The notes under the pieces were generated by a model that was given only the letters and a program-made list of their open reading frames with translations, was not told the origin of the DNA and searched no databases. A stretch of DNA of 64,000 bases from positions 124,001-188,000 of the forward strand of contig NZ_JACXLD010000002.1 of the NCBI RefSeq assembly GCF_014705705.1, written 5' to 3'. Within the stretch, counting starts at the first letter, position 1. Every line of letters begins with the position of its first letter. A program made the position numbers and the translations under genes. This stretch comes from Spongiibacter pelagi (lineage in GTDB: Bacteria; Pseudomonadota; Gammaproteobacteria; Pseudomonadales; Spongiibacteraceae). This document shows, one piece after another, positions 10,151 to 18,286 of this stretch.

Positions 10151-11554
10151 ATGGTTCCGGTAATTGCCCTGGTAGGGCGCCCAAATGTGGGCAAATCCAC
10201 GCTGTTTAATCGACTCACCAAAAGTCGAGATGCGCTGGTAGCCAATTTTCCGGGACTCACCCGCGATCGCAAATATGGCGATGCCGACTTTGAAGGTCGC
10301 CGCTTTATTCTGATTGATACTGGCGGTATCAATGGCGATGAAGAAGGCATCGACGAGGCCATGGCCAAGCAGTCGCTACTGGCGATTGATGAGGCCGATG
10401 CGGTTTTGCTCTTGCTCGATTCCCGCGCGGGTTTAACCCCCTCTGACGAAGCCCTGATTAAACATTTGCGCGGCTGTGAAAAGCCGGTGTTTTTTGTCGC
10501 CAATAAAATTGATGGTACAGACCCCGACGTTGCCATGGCCGAGTTTTACCAAACCGGTGCGGCCCAGATTTATCCCATGACCGCCACCCACGGTAAAGGG
10601 GTGCGCAAGCTGGTGGGTGATGTGTTGGAAATGTTTCCGGAAGCGGAAACCGCTGCGGAAGAAGAAGTTCGCGGTAAAAAAATCGCCGTGGTTGGCCGCC
10701 CCAATGTGGGTAAGTCGACACTGGTTAACCGCATGTTGGGCGAAGAGCGGGTGGTGGTTTACGACCAACCCGGTACCACGCGCGATAGTGTGTACATCAA
10801 CTATGAGCGCGATGGCGAAGCCTATACGCTGATTGATACTGCCGGGGTGCGTAAGCGTCGCAATATCAACGAAGCCGTAGAGAAGTTCTCTATTGTTAAA
10901 ACCCTCAAGGCGATTGAAGACGCCCACGTGGTTATTCTGGTCATGGATGGCCGAGAAAATATTGTTGATCAAGATTTGCACTTGCTAGGGCAGGTGGTGG
11001 ATTCCGGTCGCGCGGTGGTGCTGGCGATCAATAAATGGGATGGCCTCAGCCAAGATCAGAAAGACCGAATTAAGATCGAGCTAGATCGCCGTTTACAATT
11101 CATCGATTTTGCCGAGCTGCATTTTATTTCAGCGCTGCATGGCACCGGTGTTGGCAACCTCTATGAATCGATTGAGAAAGCTTACGCTTCTGCAAATTGC
11201 CAGTTAAACACCCGCAACTTGACCATGATTTTGGAAGGGGCGGTATTTGATCATGCGCCGCCGATGGTGAATGGCCGCCGAATTAAATTGCGACTGGCTC
11301 ACCCCGGTGGACACAATCCGCCGATTATCGTGATTCACGGTAATCAAACCGACAAAGTGCCTAACAACTATACTCGCTATCTTGAGCGTGTTTACCGCCG
11401 TGAATTAAAGCTGGTTGGTACGCCGATTCGCATCGAGTACAAAACCTCTGAAAACCCCTACGAAGGCCGAAAAAACCAGCTGACTAAGCGGCAGGTTGAG
11501 CGCAAGCGCCGTCTAGTTAAATTCGTTCAAAAGAACTCAAAGAAAAAGAAATAG
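10151..11554 (+). CDS. der: Ribosome-assembly GTPase Der (EngA)
   Basis: Essential GTPase with two tandem G domains that helps mature the 50S subunit. P-loops GRPNVGKS are at residues 9-16 and 182-189; NKID (118-121) and NKWD are the G4 motifs. A KH-like C-terminal domain ends in a basic tail ([22 protein letters not shown]). 467 aa is typical. A small perfect hairpin (AGGGTG-CTTGT-CACCCT, 11553-11569) overlaps the stop and precedes the globin gene. Confidence 0.97.
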   Translation: MVPVIALVGRPNVGKSTLFNRLTKSRDALVANFPGLTRDRKYGDADFEGRRFILIDTGGINGDEEGIDEAMAKQSLLAIDEADAVLLLLDSRAGLTPSDEALIKHLRGCEKPVFFVANKIDGTDPDVAMAEFYQTGAAQIYPMTATHGKGVRKLVGDVLEMFPEAETAAEEEVRGKKIAVVGRPNVGKSTLVNRMLGEERVVVYDQPGTTRDSVYINYERDGEAYTLIDTAGVRKRRNINEAVEKFSIVKTLKAIEDAHVVILVMDGRENIVDQDLHLLGQVVDSGRAVVLAINKWDGLSQDQKDRIKIELDRRLQFIDFAELHFISALHGTGVGNLYESIEKAYASANCQLNTRNLTMILEGAVFDHAPPMVNGRRIKLRLAHPGGHNPPIIVIHGNQTDKVPNNYTRYLERVYRRELKLVGTPIRIEYKTSENPYEGRKNQLTKRQVERKRRLVKFVQKNSKKKK

Positions 11555-11579
11555 GGTGCTTGTCACCCTGTGCTGAACG

Positions 11580-11993
11580 ATGAGTGATTCTTCCTGCAAG
11601 CCGGATCTCAATTCGTCTGAAAACATTGCCGCCTTTGTCGAGGCCTTTTATGCCCGGCTCTTGGCTGATGCCAAGCTCGGCCCTATTTTTGTTGATGTTG
11701 CGGGCATTGATGTACGCGAGCATTTCCCACGGATACAGGCTTATTGGGAAAAGTTACTGCTGGGGCAAAACGATTATCACCGTCACACCATGAATATCCA
11801 CCGGGCACTTCACAGCAAGCAAACACTGCATGCGGAGGATTTCGCTCAGTGGTTGCGCTATTTCGTAGACACCGTTGACGAAAACTTTGCCGGAGAAAAG
11901 GCGGAACGCGCCAAACGGATTGCGGCAACGATCGCCCACAATATGGAAATTGCGCTGAAATCCCCGCCAATCTCCACGGTGCCGCAGCGGTGA
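11580..11993 (+). CDS. Truncated (group III-like) hemoglobin
   Basis: Small globin of 137 aa. The pattern QAYWEKLLLG-(x4)-YHRHTMNIHRALHSKQ, then FAQWLRYFVDTVDENF and AERAKRIAATIAHNMEIAL, is that of group III truncated globins. His78 (or His74) is the likely proximal heme ligand. The function of these proteins is poorly defined; oxygen, NO or redox roles have been proposed. The last four bases overlap the TauE-like gene (GTGA), so the two are translationally coupled. Confidence 0.85.
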   Translation: MSDSSCKPDLNSSENIAAFVEAFYARLLADAKLGPIFVDVAGIDVREHFPRIQAYWEKLLLGQNDYHRHTMNIHRALHSKQTLHAEDFAQWLRYFVDTVDENFAGEKAERAKRIAATIAHNMEIALKSPPISTVPQR

Positions 11994-12736
11994 TTAGCGA
12001 CCCTTTCTTTTATCTCTGCGCAATTCCAGCCGTGCTTATTTTTGGTATGGCCAAGGGCGGCTTTGGTGGTGGCGTATCGGTGATTTCGGTGCCGCTTATC
12101 AGCCTTGCCGTGTCGCCGGTTCAGGCCGCATCGATTTTATTACCCATTCTCATTGTGATGGATGGGGTGGCCTTATGGAGCTTTCGCGGCCGTTGGGATA
12201 GCGCAAATCTACGCATTATTATTCCCGGCGCAATACTGGGGATTTTTCTCGGCAGCCTCAGCTTTCATTTTTTTTCCGAACATATGATCCGCATATTGAT
12301 AGGCAGTATCGCGGTCATTTTCTGCTTGGATTACTGGTTTCGTCCGGTATTGGCAGCGGCGGGGCCAAGTGTTTTGCGCGGCGGTTTCTGGGGCACCATT
12401 GCCGGATTTACCAGCTTTGGTATTCACGCGGGCGGGCCGCCCATCAGCATTTATCTCTTGCCACAGCGCATGGAGAAAACCCGGCTTATGGGAACCATGG
12501 CCGTGTTTTTTGCGGTGGTTAATTTAATCAAGCTGCTGCCCTATGGTTTACAGGGCAATTTGGCAACACAGAACTTATTCACCGCCTTGGTGCTGATGCC
12601 ACTGGCACCAATCGGCGTGCGGCTGGGCTATTTTCTACTGCACAAGGTTGATGAAAAGCAGATATATCGCATCTGCTATTTCTTCTTGTTTATTGTCGGC
12701 CTGAAATTATTGGGTGATGGTTTCGGGCTTTGGTAA
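11990..12736 (+). CDS. TauE/SafE-family membrane permease (putative sulfite/sulfonate exporter)
   Basis: Integral membrane protein of 248 aa with about seven to eight hydrophobic segments. The TauE signature appears near the N-terminus (MAKGGFGGGVSVISVPLISL) and again in the second half (GFTSFGIHAGGPPISIYLL). The family exports sulfite or organosulfur compounds or takes up related anions; the substrate here is unknown. The GTG start overlaps the globin stop. The gene is followed by convergent NMO-like gene. Confidence 0.87.
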   Translation: MISDPFFYLCAIPAVLIFGMAKGGFGGGVSVISVPLISLAVSPVQAASILLPILIVMDGVALWSFRGRWDSANLRIIIPGAILGIFLGSLSFHFFSEHMIRILIGSIAVIFCLDYWFRPVLAAAGPSVLRGGFWGTIAGFTSFGIHAGGPPISIYLLPQRMEKTRLMGTMAVFFAVVNLIKLLPYGLQGNLATQNLFTALVLMPLAPIGVRLGYFLLHKVDEKQIYRICYFFLFIVGLKLLGDGFGLW

Positions 12737-12769
12737 AGCTCTCAGCGTTATGGTCACACCTTGAGCTTT
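12735..12769. terminator. Inverted repeat between convergent genes
   Basis: AAAGCTC (12735-12741) and GAGCTTT (12763-12769) form a perfect 7-base stem with a 21-base loop between the TauE-like gene and the NMO-like gene that converges on it. The stem is short and A/T-rich, so a bidirectional terminator is only a possibility. Confidence 0.3.
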
Positions 12770-12797
12770 ATCAGTTGTGGGCTAGCAAAAAAATGGC

Positions 12798-13775
12798 TTA
12801 GCGAAACTGCGCGATGGCTTGTTGATATTGCGCTTCCAACGAATCCACCAGCTCGGCCACGGTAGGAATATTGTGGATATTGCCCACGCCTTGGCCGGCA
12901 GACCAAATGTCCTTCCACGCGCCTTGGGTCTTATCACCTTGTTGATGATCCGCGTCTACGCTTAACTCTTCCGCTACATTGGTTTCAGTTTTGGGCTCAA
13001 GCTGCTCAGGCACCAAGCCTGCCGCAACAATGCTCGGGCGCAGGAAGTTGGCATGCACCCCGGAAATATTCGGCGTATAGAAAATATCACTGGCGCTGCT
13101 GTCGAGAATCATCTGCTTATAATTGTCTTGTACCAGCGCTTCGCGGGTGTTGATAAAGCGAGTGCCCATATAAGCAAGGTCAGCGCCCATTGCCAGTGCA
13201 GCAGCAATATCGCTACCGCGTGAAATGGAACCGGATAAGAGCAGGGCTTTGTCCCAGAACTGACGAATTTCACCAATCAATGCGAAAGGGTTAATGGTAC
13301 CCGCGTGGCCACCGGCACCGGCGGTTACCGCAATCAAACCATCCACGCCAGCTTCCGCCGCTTTTTTGGCGTGCCGCACATTAATCACATCGTGGAATAC
13401 CAGACCGCCATAGCTATGCACGGCGTCGATCACTGCGCTTACTGCGCCGAGTGAGGTGATAACAATCGGTACTTTATGCTTAACCACCAGCTCTAAATCC
13501 TGCTGCAGGCGAGGGTTGGTTTTGTGCACAATCAGGTTAACCGCGAAGGGAGCCGGGGTTTTGCCGGTTTCTTTTTCATAGTCAGAAAGGGCGCCGTTAA
13601 TCTCATTCAGCCAAGCTTCAAAACCTTCGCTGCTGCGCTGGTTCAAGGCCGGAAACGAGCCGATGACGCCGGCTTTGCAGGTTTCAATAACCAGTTGCGG
13701 GCCAGAGGCAAGAAACATCGGGGCGGCTACGGAGGGCAGGCGCAAGCGGTTTTGGAGGCTTTCGGGTAATGCCAT
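12798..13775 (-). CDS. Nitronate monooxygenase / 2-nitropropane dioxygenase-like flavoprotein
   Basis: FMN-dependent TIM-barrel protein of 325 aa in the NMO family. The N-terminus LPSVAAPMFLASGPQLVIETCKAGVIGSFPALN and the central GGHAGTINPFALIGEIR and LLLSGSISRGSDIAAALAMGADLAYMGTRFI segments carry the FMN phosphate-binding glycines. Such enzymes oxidise nitronates or act as other FMN oxidoreductases; the physiological substrate is not evident. ATG 13775 is used. It is divergent from the GlxA-type regulator over 163 bases. IpdC in this window (56.8 kb) is a distant member of the same superfamily. Confidence 0.87.
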   Translation of the reverse strand: MALPESLQNRLRLPSVAAPMFLASGPQLVIETCKAGVIGSFPALNQRSSEGFEAWLNEINGALSDYEKETGKTPAPFAVNLIVHKTNPRLQQDLELVVKHKVPIVITSLGAVSAVIDAVHSYGGLVFHDVINVRHAKKAAEAGVDGLIAVTAGAGGHAGTINPFALIGEIRQFWDKALLLSGSISRGSDIAAALAMGADLAYMGTRFINTREALVQDNYKQMILDSSASDIFYTPNISGVHANFLRPSIVAAGLVPEQLEPKTETNVAEELSVDADHQQGDKTQGAWKDIWSAGQGVGNIHNIPTVAELVDSLEAQYQQAIAQFR

Positions 13776-13938
13776 GAGAGTTCACCTAGAGTTGATTCAG
13801 TGGATCTCACTTTACGGAGGACAAGGCGTCATGAGTAGTGTCTTAATTGACAGTTAAATGGCTAAAAATGACAAATAGGCCAAAACTGTGGAAAAATGGT
13901 TCGGTTGTTAAATCGAAAACTGCTAAAAGAACCTGTTT

Positions 13939-14952
13939 ATGCCCAATATCGTGACTCTTGCCTATGACCACTGCTATGCCAGCAGTCTCGCTTGTCATCA
14001 AGATCTGTACTTTATCGCCAATGCCCACTGGCGTGATCAGGGGCATAGCAAGGAAGGCCTGTTTCGCTGGCGAACTCTCTCTAAGCACGCCGCACCGGTG
14101 GTGACTGCAACCGGCTTACGGGTGATGGTGGACGGCGATTTGGAAGACCTCAAACCGGGCAGTATTATTATCATTCCTGGTATGAACTATCCCGGTAGCC
14201 GTCTATTCAGTCAGCGCCTTGCCAGCATGGAGATTGAGCTGGCATGGCTGCGTCGCCAATATCAGCGCGGTTGTATTGTGTGTAGCCACTGTACCGGCAG
14301 TTTTATTTTGGCCGAGACCGGTTTGCTAGACGGGCGTACGGCGACCACCAGTTGGTGGTTGGCCGATCAGTTTGCTCAGCGGTATCCAAAAATTCATCTT
14401 AAAGCTGACCAACTGGTATTGCGTGAGGAGGCCTGTATTACCGGTGGCGCAAGCACGGCAGAACAGCTCACGGCACTAATGATGGTTGAAGAATATATGG
14501 GGCCGGGCATTGCTGCTCAGACTGCCAAGACCCTGTTAGTCGATACCAATCTTACCCAGCAAGCGCCGTATCTCACTCTGCAAAGCCAGCAGCAACACAA
14601 TGACCCTTTGGTTTCAGCAGCCCAGCTAGCCCTGCAGAAAAACCTGCAAGATTCGCTGTCTTTGGAACAGTTGGCAGAGCAATTGGGGGTGAGTTCCCGA
14701 ACCTTGATACGCCGCTTCAAACAGGTGCTCGGGGTAACGCCGACCAGCTATAGTCAAAACCTGCGAATAGAAACGGCAAAGCGCTTGCTTGAAACTACAG
14801 GGCTGCCCATTGAGGAATTGATTCTGCAAGTGGGTTACGAGGACGTGAGTTCCTTTAGTAGACTGTTTCAACGTAAAACGGGGATGACGCCCCGCGCTTA
14901 TCGCCAGAAATTTTCTGTAACAGATTTTCAGCGCTTTTCGGCAGCCGAATAG
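13939..14952 (+). CDS. GlxA-type transcriptional regulator (DJ-1/PfpI domain plus AraC helix-turn-helix)
   Basis: 337 aa. Residues about 1-185 form a DJ-1/PfpI-like domain; the nucleophile-elbow region is VCSHCTGSFILAETGLLDG with Cys115 and Cys118. Residues about 230-327 hold the AraC/XylS double helix-turn-helix (LSLEQLAEQLGVSSRTLIRRFKQVLG and YEDVSSFSRLFQRKTGMTPRAYRQKF). Members sense small metabolites and act as activators. It lies 47 bases before an alcohol dehydrogenase on the same strand, its likely target, and is divergent from the NMO-like gene. Confidence 0.9.
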   Translation: MPNIVTLAYDHCYASSLACHQDLYFIANAHWRDQGHSKEGLFRWRTLSKHAAPVVTATGLRVMVDGDLEDLKPGSIIIIPGMNYPGSRLFSQRLASMEIELAWLRRQYQRGCIVCSHCTGSFILAETGLLDGRTATTSWWLADQFAQRYPKIHLKADQLVLREEACITGGASTAEQLTALMMVEEYMGPGIAAQTAKTLLVDTNLTQQAPYLTLQSQQQHNDPLVSAAQLALQKNLQDSLSLEQLAEQLGVSSRTLIRRFKQVLGVTPTSYSQNLRIETAKRLLETTGLPIEELILQVGYEDVSSFSRLFQRKTGMTPRAYRQKFSVTDFQRFSAAE

Positions 14953-14999
14953 CCTTTGGCGCAAAATTAAAACGAATAAAATGAATAAGGAACCAAATT

Positions 15000-16043
15000 A
15001 TGCTGTCTGCCAAAGGTTATGCGGCGCAAACGCCAGAAGACGCACTAGCGCCCTATGATTTTCAACGTCGCCAAATGGATGATGAAGACATTCAGTTAGA
15101 GGTGCTGTATTGCGGGGTGTGTCATTCCGACATCCACTCAGCGCGCAATGACTGGGGGCGCACCCGTTATCCATTGGTGCCGGGCCACGAAATTATTGGT
15201 CGTGTCGTTGCTGTGGGCAGTAAAGTCAGCAAATTTGAAGTAGGGGATTTGGCGGGTGTTGGCTGCATGGTGGACTCCTGTCGCCACTGCGCTGCTTGCC
15301 ACGATGGCGATGAGCACTACTGCGTCTCAGGGCCGACCATGACCTATGGCGCGCCAGATCGCAAAGTGCCAGAACTGCTGACCTATGGCGGTTACTCAAA
15401 TAATTATGTGGTGGCCGAACCCTACGCCTTGAAGGTTTCTCCCAAGGCGGATTTAGCGGCGACCGCGCCCCTGTTATGTGCGGGTATTACCACGTGGTCA
15501 CCACTGCGGTTCTGGAAAGTTGGCCCCGGTATGAAGGTGGGAATTGTCGGCTTAGGTGGTTTGGGCCATATGGGGCTGAAGTTTGCCAATGCCTTTGGCG
15601 CTGATGTGACCTTGTTTACTACCTCGGCCAACAAAGCAGAGGATGCCAAGCGCTTGGGCGCGCATCAGGTTGTTGTGTCTAATGACAAAGCCGCGATGCA
15701 GGCCAATATGGGCAGTTTCGATTTTATTTTGGATACCGTCTCGGCCCAGCACGATATCAATGTCTATCTGCGCCAACTTCGCCGTGATGGCACCCTATGT
15801 TTAGTGGGTCTGCCAGACCAGCCTTTGGCCTTAAGCAGTTTCGCCACCGCCGCGCGTAAAGTGGTTACCGGTTCCATGTTTGGCGGTATTCGCGAAACCC
15901 AAGAAATGCTCGATTACTGCGCTGAGCATGGCATTGGTGCGGATATTGAAATGATCAAAATGGCGGAAATTAACGAAGCGTTTGAGCGAGTATTAAAAAG
16001 CGATGTTAAGTATCGTTTTGTTATCGACATGGCGTCACTTTAG
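15000..16043 (+). CDS. Zinc-dependent NADP(H) alcohol/aldehyde dehydrogenase (YahK/cinnamyl-ADH type)
   Basis: Medium-chain dehydrogenase, 347 aa. Catalytic zinc ligands are Cys41 (CGVCHSD), His63 with Glu64 (PGHEIIG) and Cys160 (LLCAGITTW). The structural zinc site is C94, C97, C100 and C108 (CRHCAACHDGDEHYC). The Rossmann motif GLGGLG spans 184-189. The closest remembered relatives are YahK and Adh6-type aldehyde reductases with broad aldehyde range. AAGGAA precedes the ATG. It ends just before the integron cassette array and is the last ordinary chromosomal gene on that side. Confidence 0.92.
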   Translation: MLSAKGYAAQTPEDALAPYDFQRRQMDDEDIQLEVLYCGVCHSDIHSARNDWGRTRYPLVPGHEIIGRVVAVGSKVSKFEVGDLAGVGCMVDSCRHCAACHDGDEHYCVSGPTMTYGAPDRKVPELLTYGGYSNNYVVAEPYALKVSPKADLAATAPLLCAGITTWSPLRFWKVGPGMKVGIVGLGGLGHMGLKFANAFGADVTLFTTSANKAEDAKRLGAHQVVVSNDKAAMQANMGSFDFILDTVSAQHDINVYLRQLRRDGTLCLVGLPDQPLALSSFATAARKVVTGSMFGGIRETQEMLDYCAEHGIGADIEMIKMAEINEAFERVLKSDVKYRFVIDMASL

Positions 16044-16229
16044 AAATTACGGCTATTTCAAATCTGGTGTTGGCATTCTGTCTAAATCAAACACCCGTGT
16101 AGATCAGCAAGTGGCTGGATAGTCATCAATGCCAGCTTTGCACAATTGGTGGACGGTATCGTCCATACGTGTAATTGAGAGATTGTGCTAACCAGCATAG
16201 GAAATTGGACATTCAGTGGAAGTCGTAGG

Positions 16230-16297
16230 TCTTAACAAGTCAATGCAGCCGACTCCTGCGGCGACGACTGATTGAGGAGCTGTGTGCATTAGAGACC
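16230..16297 (+). repeat. Degenerate attC-like site at left edge of array
   Basis: TCTTAAC at 16230 resembles an R'' core and is followed by AAG and a GC-rich imperfect palindrome. The right side is TTAGAGACC, which does not match GTTRRRY well, though GGTCT/AGACC pair perfectly at the outer ends. The 187 bases before it (16044-16229) hold only a small hairpin, TGGACG-GTAT-CGTCCA at 16150-16165, and no gene. Confidence 0.4.
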
Positions 16298-16303
16298 CAA
16301 GCC

Positions 16304-16690
16304 ATGAGATATTTTGGAGTATTAAAATCAGTTAGGGACGAAAAAGAGGCTGAGCACATTATATTCTCTGTCTCTGAAGGCCGCTCAGTTAACAAGCTAT
16401 TTGAGCGTGTTGCAATATCATTCATGGCTCTACTGATTTTAATGGGTAGTGTGCAAGCTTCGGCAGCAGGTGACCCTCATTTTCTCAAAATACTCCTAGC
16501 CTTATTTGTGTCGCTAATAGCGGCTTGTATCGTCTACTGCTTCATCTCCAATCGTACGCTGTATGTATGGGGTAGCATGTATAACACGGAGGCCCAGAAT
16601 TTTGGTTTACGTGCTTTGGCTGCCTTCATCAGCTTGGCATTTATTATTTTTTGGGGGCTTGGTGTTTTTAGTGTTAGTTCAAACACATAA
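16304..16690 (+). CDS. Cassette-encoded small membrane protein, unknown function
   Basis: 128 aa, not recognised. Three hydrophobic segments are visible at about 38-54 (AISFMALLILMGSVQAS), 61-82 (LKILLALFVSLIAACIVYCF) and 103-123 (LRALAAFISLAFIIFWGLG), after a charged N-terminus (DEKEAEHIIF). Codon use is visibly more A/T-rich than the surrounding core genes, as is usual for cassette genes. The ribosome site is weak. It sits at the left edge of the cassette array, and small multi-pass proteins of this kind are common in integron cassettes. Confidence 0.6.
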   Translation: MRYFGVLKSVRDEKEAEHIIFSVSEGRSVNKLFERVAISFMALLILMGSVQASAAGDPHFLKILLALFVSLIAACIVYCFISNRTLYVWGSMYNTEAQNFGLRALAAFISLAFIIFWGLGVFSVSSNT

Positions 16691-16704
16691 TAAAACTGTT
16701 ATGC
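16685..16704 (+). repeat. Collapsed attC junction (GTTATGC core)
   Basis: ACATAATAAAACTGTTATGC: CATAA and TTATG pair, and GTTATGC at 16698-16704 is a good R' core. It begins the HNH cassette, whose own R'' (GCATAAC at 17047) is its exact complement. The central part of a normal attC is missing, as if deleted, which would fix the upstream membrane-protein cassette in place. Confidence 0.55.
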
Positions 16705-16716
16705 GTAAGGAGCCAG

Positions 16717-17040
16717 GTGGGGGCGATGGCGAATAATTGGAATATTCCTGCTGATTTGGAGCAGGAAGTCAGGGAAAGAGATCAAGCCTGTGTTTACTGC
16801 GGAAATGAATTTCTGTCACATAAAGAGTCGGTAAAGGCATCTGCGAGTTGGGAGCACATCATCAACGATGCCTCGATAATTTCTCGTGATAATATCTGTC
16901 TTTGCTGTCGAGGCTGCAATGCCAGTAAAGGGCAGAAAAGGCTCTCTGATTGGCTGCTTTCTAATTATTGCAAAGAGCGTGGCATTACTGCTGATACGGT
17001 TGCTCCAGTCATTAAGTGGGCAATCGAAAATGGGCAGTAA
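16717..17040 (+). CDS. HNH endonuclease-like protein (cassette gene)
   Basis: 107 aa with the HNH pattern: CVYC (C25/C28), WEHI with His47, Asn59, and CCRGCNASKGQK (C64/C67, Asn68, Lys71). The CxxC pairs form the structural zinc knuckle and His47 would be the catalytic general base. The start is GTG 16717 or ATG 16726; an AAGGAG lies at 16707 and an AGGTGG just before the ATG. The gene is one full cassette from 16699 to 17088. Its role (nuclease in defence, or a host-unrelated passenger) cannot be told from sequence. Confidence 0.75.
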   Translation: MGAMANNWNIPADLEQEVRERDQACVYCGNEFLSHKESVKASASWEHIINDASIISRDNICLCCRGCNASKGQKRLSDWLLSNYCKERGITADTVAPVIKWAIENGQ

Positions 17041-17046
17041 CGTCAC

Positions 17047-17094
17047 GCATAACAAGGCACTGCTGCCGACAAGCGGCAGAGCGCGGCGTTATGT
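17047..17094 (+). repeat. attC site of the HNH cassette
   Basis: R'' GCATAAC (17047-17053), then AAGGC, a CTGCCG/CGGCAG stem, and R' GTTATGT (17088-17094). At 48 bases it is short for an attC. R'' is the exact reverse complement of the GTTATGC that opens the HNH cassette at 16698. Crossover would occur between G and TT of R'. Confidence 0.82.
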
Positions 17095-17127
17095 GTATTT
17101 CACCCGCATGCCATGGAAGAGATTTTG

Positions 17128-17529
17128 ATGGCTGATCATTCCGGTTCTTGTCTGTGTGGCACCGTGAGCTTTGGGGTAAAAGGTGACTTCGATGGCTTTT
17201 ACCTATGCCATTGCCAGCATTGCCAAAAGGATACAGGCTCGGCTCATGCGGCAAATATATTCTCACAGTCAGCTAAATTGGTCTGGCGATCGGGTGCAGA
17301 TGCTGTGACGTCCTTTACGCTTCCAGGCACTCGTCATAACAAAAGCTTTTGTAAGTTGTGTGGCTCAGCAATGCCGAGCACTCAGATCCCGGGCTTGCTA
17401 GTCGTTCCCGCAGGGTGCTTGGACACTGAAATCTCTATGGTTCCTATAGCGCACATCTTTTTATCCAGCAAAGCTGTGTGGGACGAGGGGTTAGAGGGAC
17501 TGCCAAAATTCGAGGTACTGCCAGATTGA
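17128..17529 (+). CDS. GFA-family (CENP-V/glutathione-dependent formaldehyde-activating-like) protein
   Basis: 133 aa zinc-binding protein of the GFA fold. Zinc-ligand Cys are seen as CLC (C8, C10), CHCQHC (C27, C29, C32) and CKLCGS. ATG 17128 is preferred over ATG 17113 because GGAAGAG ends six bases upstream and the family begins about here (SGSCLCGTV). GFA-like genes are frequent passengers of integron cassettes; the biochemical role is mostly unknown, and formaldehyde activation is not established for the group. It fills the cassette 17089-17589. Confidence 0.82.
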   Translation: MADHSGSCLCGTVSFGVKGDFDGFYLCHCQHCQKDTGSAHAANIFSQSAKLVWRSGADAVTSFTLPGTRHNKSFCKLCGSAMPSTQIPGLLVVPAGCLDTEISMVPIAHIFLSSKAVWDEGLEGLPKFEVLPD

Positions 17530-17538
17530 GCTGCCATC

Positions 17539-17595
17539 ACATAACCAGTGGCTGTTGGCGGGCGCTCCAGTACACCGCAAAGCCAAGCGTTAAAT
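17539..17595 (+). repeat. attC site of the GFA cassette
   Basis: R'' ACATAAC (17539-17545) and R' GTTAAAT (17589-17595), 57 bases, with an internal imperfect palindrome. R'' is the exact reverse complement of GTTATGT, the core that opens this cassette at 17088. The stop codon of the reversed ccdB (TTA at 17590-17592 on the + strand) lies within R'. Confidence 0.82.
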
Positions 17596-17907
17596 GCCAG
17601 TGATAGCAAAGTCCAATGCAGCGATAATTTCGTCGCGAAAATGAGCTAAAGAGCCAATGGGAGTTTTCAAATATTCCGCAGGAATGGCCGCTATCTGTGG
17701 AACAAGAAGCAAGAAGTGCTCACCTTCATAGTTAATTTCGGGAGTCAGTTTTGTCATAGCTTGGTTTTTGAAACTTTGTAGCTTTCCAAGGGGAACAACA
17801 ATTCGAGTAGAGATGTCCTCTATTACCGGGCTTTGAATATCAACGATATACGGAAATGCTTTTCGGGTATTTGAGCTTGGGTTTTCATAAACATCAAACT
17901 GAGCCAT
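17590..17907 (-). CDS. ccdB: CcdB-type toxin (DNA gyrase inhibitor)
   Basis: 105 aa, the usual CcdB length. It shows the family N-terminus AQFDVYEN and the C-terminal pattern LLVPQIAAIPAEYL... GSLAHFRDEIIAALDFAITGI; the last residues Gly-Ile correspond to the gyrase-poisoning end (Trp-Gly-Ile) of F-plasmid CcdB, with Thr in place of Trp. It overlaps ccdA by one base (TAATG) and is read opposite to the other cassette genes, from its own promoter. Such pairs stabilise cassette arrays. Whether it is active without the Trp is open. Confidence 0.92.
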   Translation of the reverse strand: MAQFDVYENPSSNTRKAFPYIVDIQSPVIEDISTRIVVPLGKLQSFKNQAMTKLTPEINYEGEHFLLLVPQIAAIPAEYLKTPIGSLAHFRDEIIAALDFAITGI

Positions 17908-18152
17908 TAAAACTCCCTGAACTCATCTCCAAAGCATCCATTTTTTTCAACGAACTTGTTGTAGGCGCGTATAGCATTTTTATTTTCATCAGCCCATTTC
18001 TCGGAGCTGGATTTAGCCAGCTTTTCAACAAGAGCTTGCTCCAGGGTGGCAGAGAGATTTATGTTCAGTGCCTTGCATTTTTTCAATAAGTCGCTATTTA
18101 AACTCAGGTTTGTGGGTTTCTTTGGGGCTTTCAAGTCAAATAAAGGCTGCAT
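17907..18152 (-). CDS. ccdA: CcdA-type antitoxin
   Basis: 81 aa. The N-terminal ribbon-helix-helix (KKPTNLSLNSDLLKKCKALNINLSATLEQAL) would bind DNA as a dimer. The C-terminal part (ENKNAIRAYNKFVEKNGCFGDEFREF) is the flexible toxin-binding tail typical of CcdA. It is the first gene of the ccdAB operon. A strong promoter with an internal palindrome lies 32-60 bases upstream, consistent with conditional autorepression by the CcdA-CcdB complex. Confidence 0.92.
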   Translation of the reverse strand: MQPLFDLKAPKKPTNLSLNSDLLKKCKALNINLSATLEQALVEKLAKSSSEKWADENKNAIRAYNKFVEKNGCFGDEFREF

Positions 18153-18183
18153 ATTCGGGTGCTCAAAAGTCTATATGCTTGCT

Positions 18184-18212
18184 ATTATGCGCATGGTCAT
18201 GCGCACTGTAAA
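18184..18212 (-). promoter_or_regulatory. ccdAB promoter with palindromic operator
   Basis: On the minus strand: -35 TTTACA (18207-18212), 17-base spacer, -10 CATAAT (18184-18189). The perfect palindrome TGCGCATG-GT-CATGCGCA (18188-18205) fills the spacer, where a repressor dimer would block RNA polymerase. It fits the known autoregulation of ccd operons and explains how a reversed cassette is expressed without an integron Pc promoter. Confidence 0.75.
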
Positions 18213-18214
18213 GC

Positions 18215-18286
18215 GTTTAACAAGTGTAGGCTGCCGGTCAAATTACTCGCTGCGCTTGCAATTTTCCGCAGCTACAGGCGCTAAAT
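18215..18286 (+). repeat. attC site of the ccdAB cassette
   Basis: R'' GTTTAAC (18215-18221), a long imperfect palindrome, and R' GCTAAAT (18280-18286), 72 bases. R'' complements GTTAAAC, close to GTTAAAT at the start of this cassette (one G-T wobble). The R' has C in place of the first conserved T, so recombination at the right side may be impaired. Confidence 0.72.
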
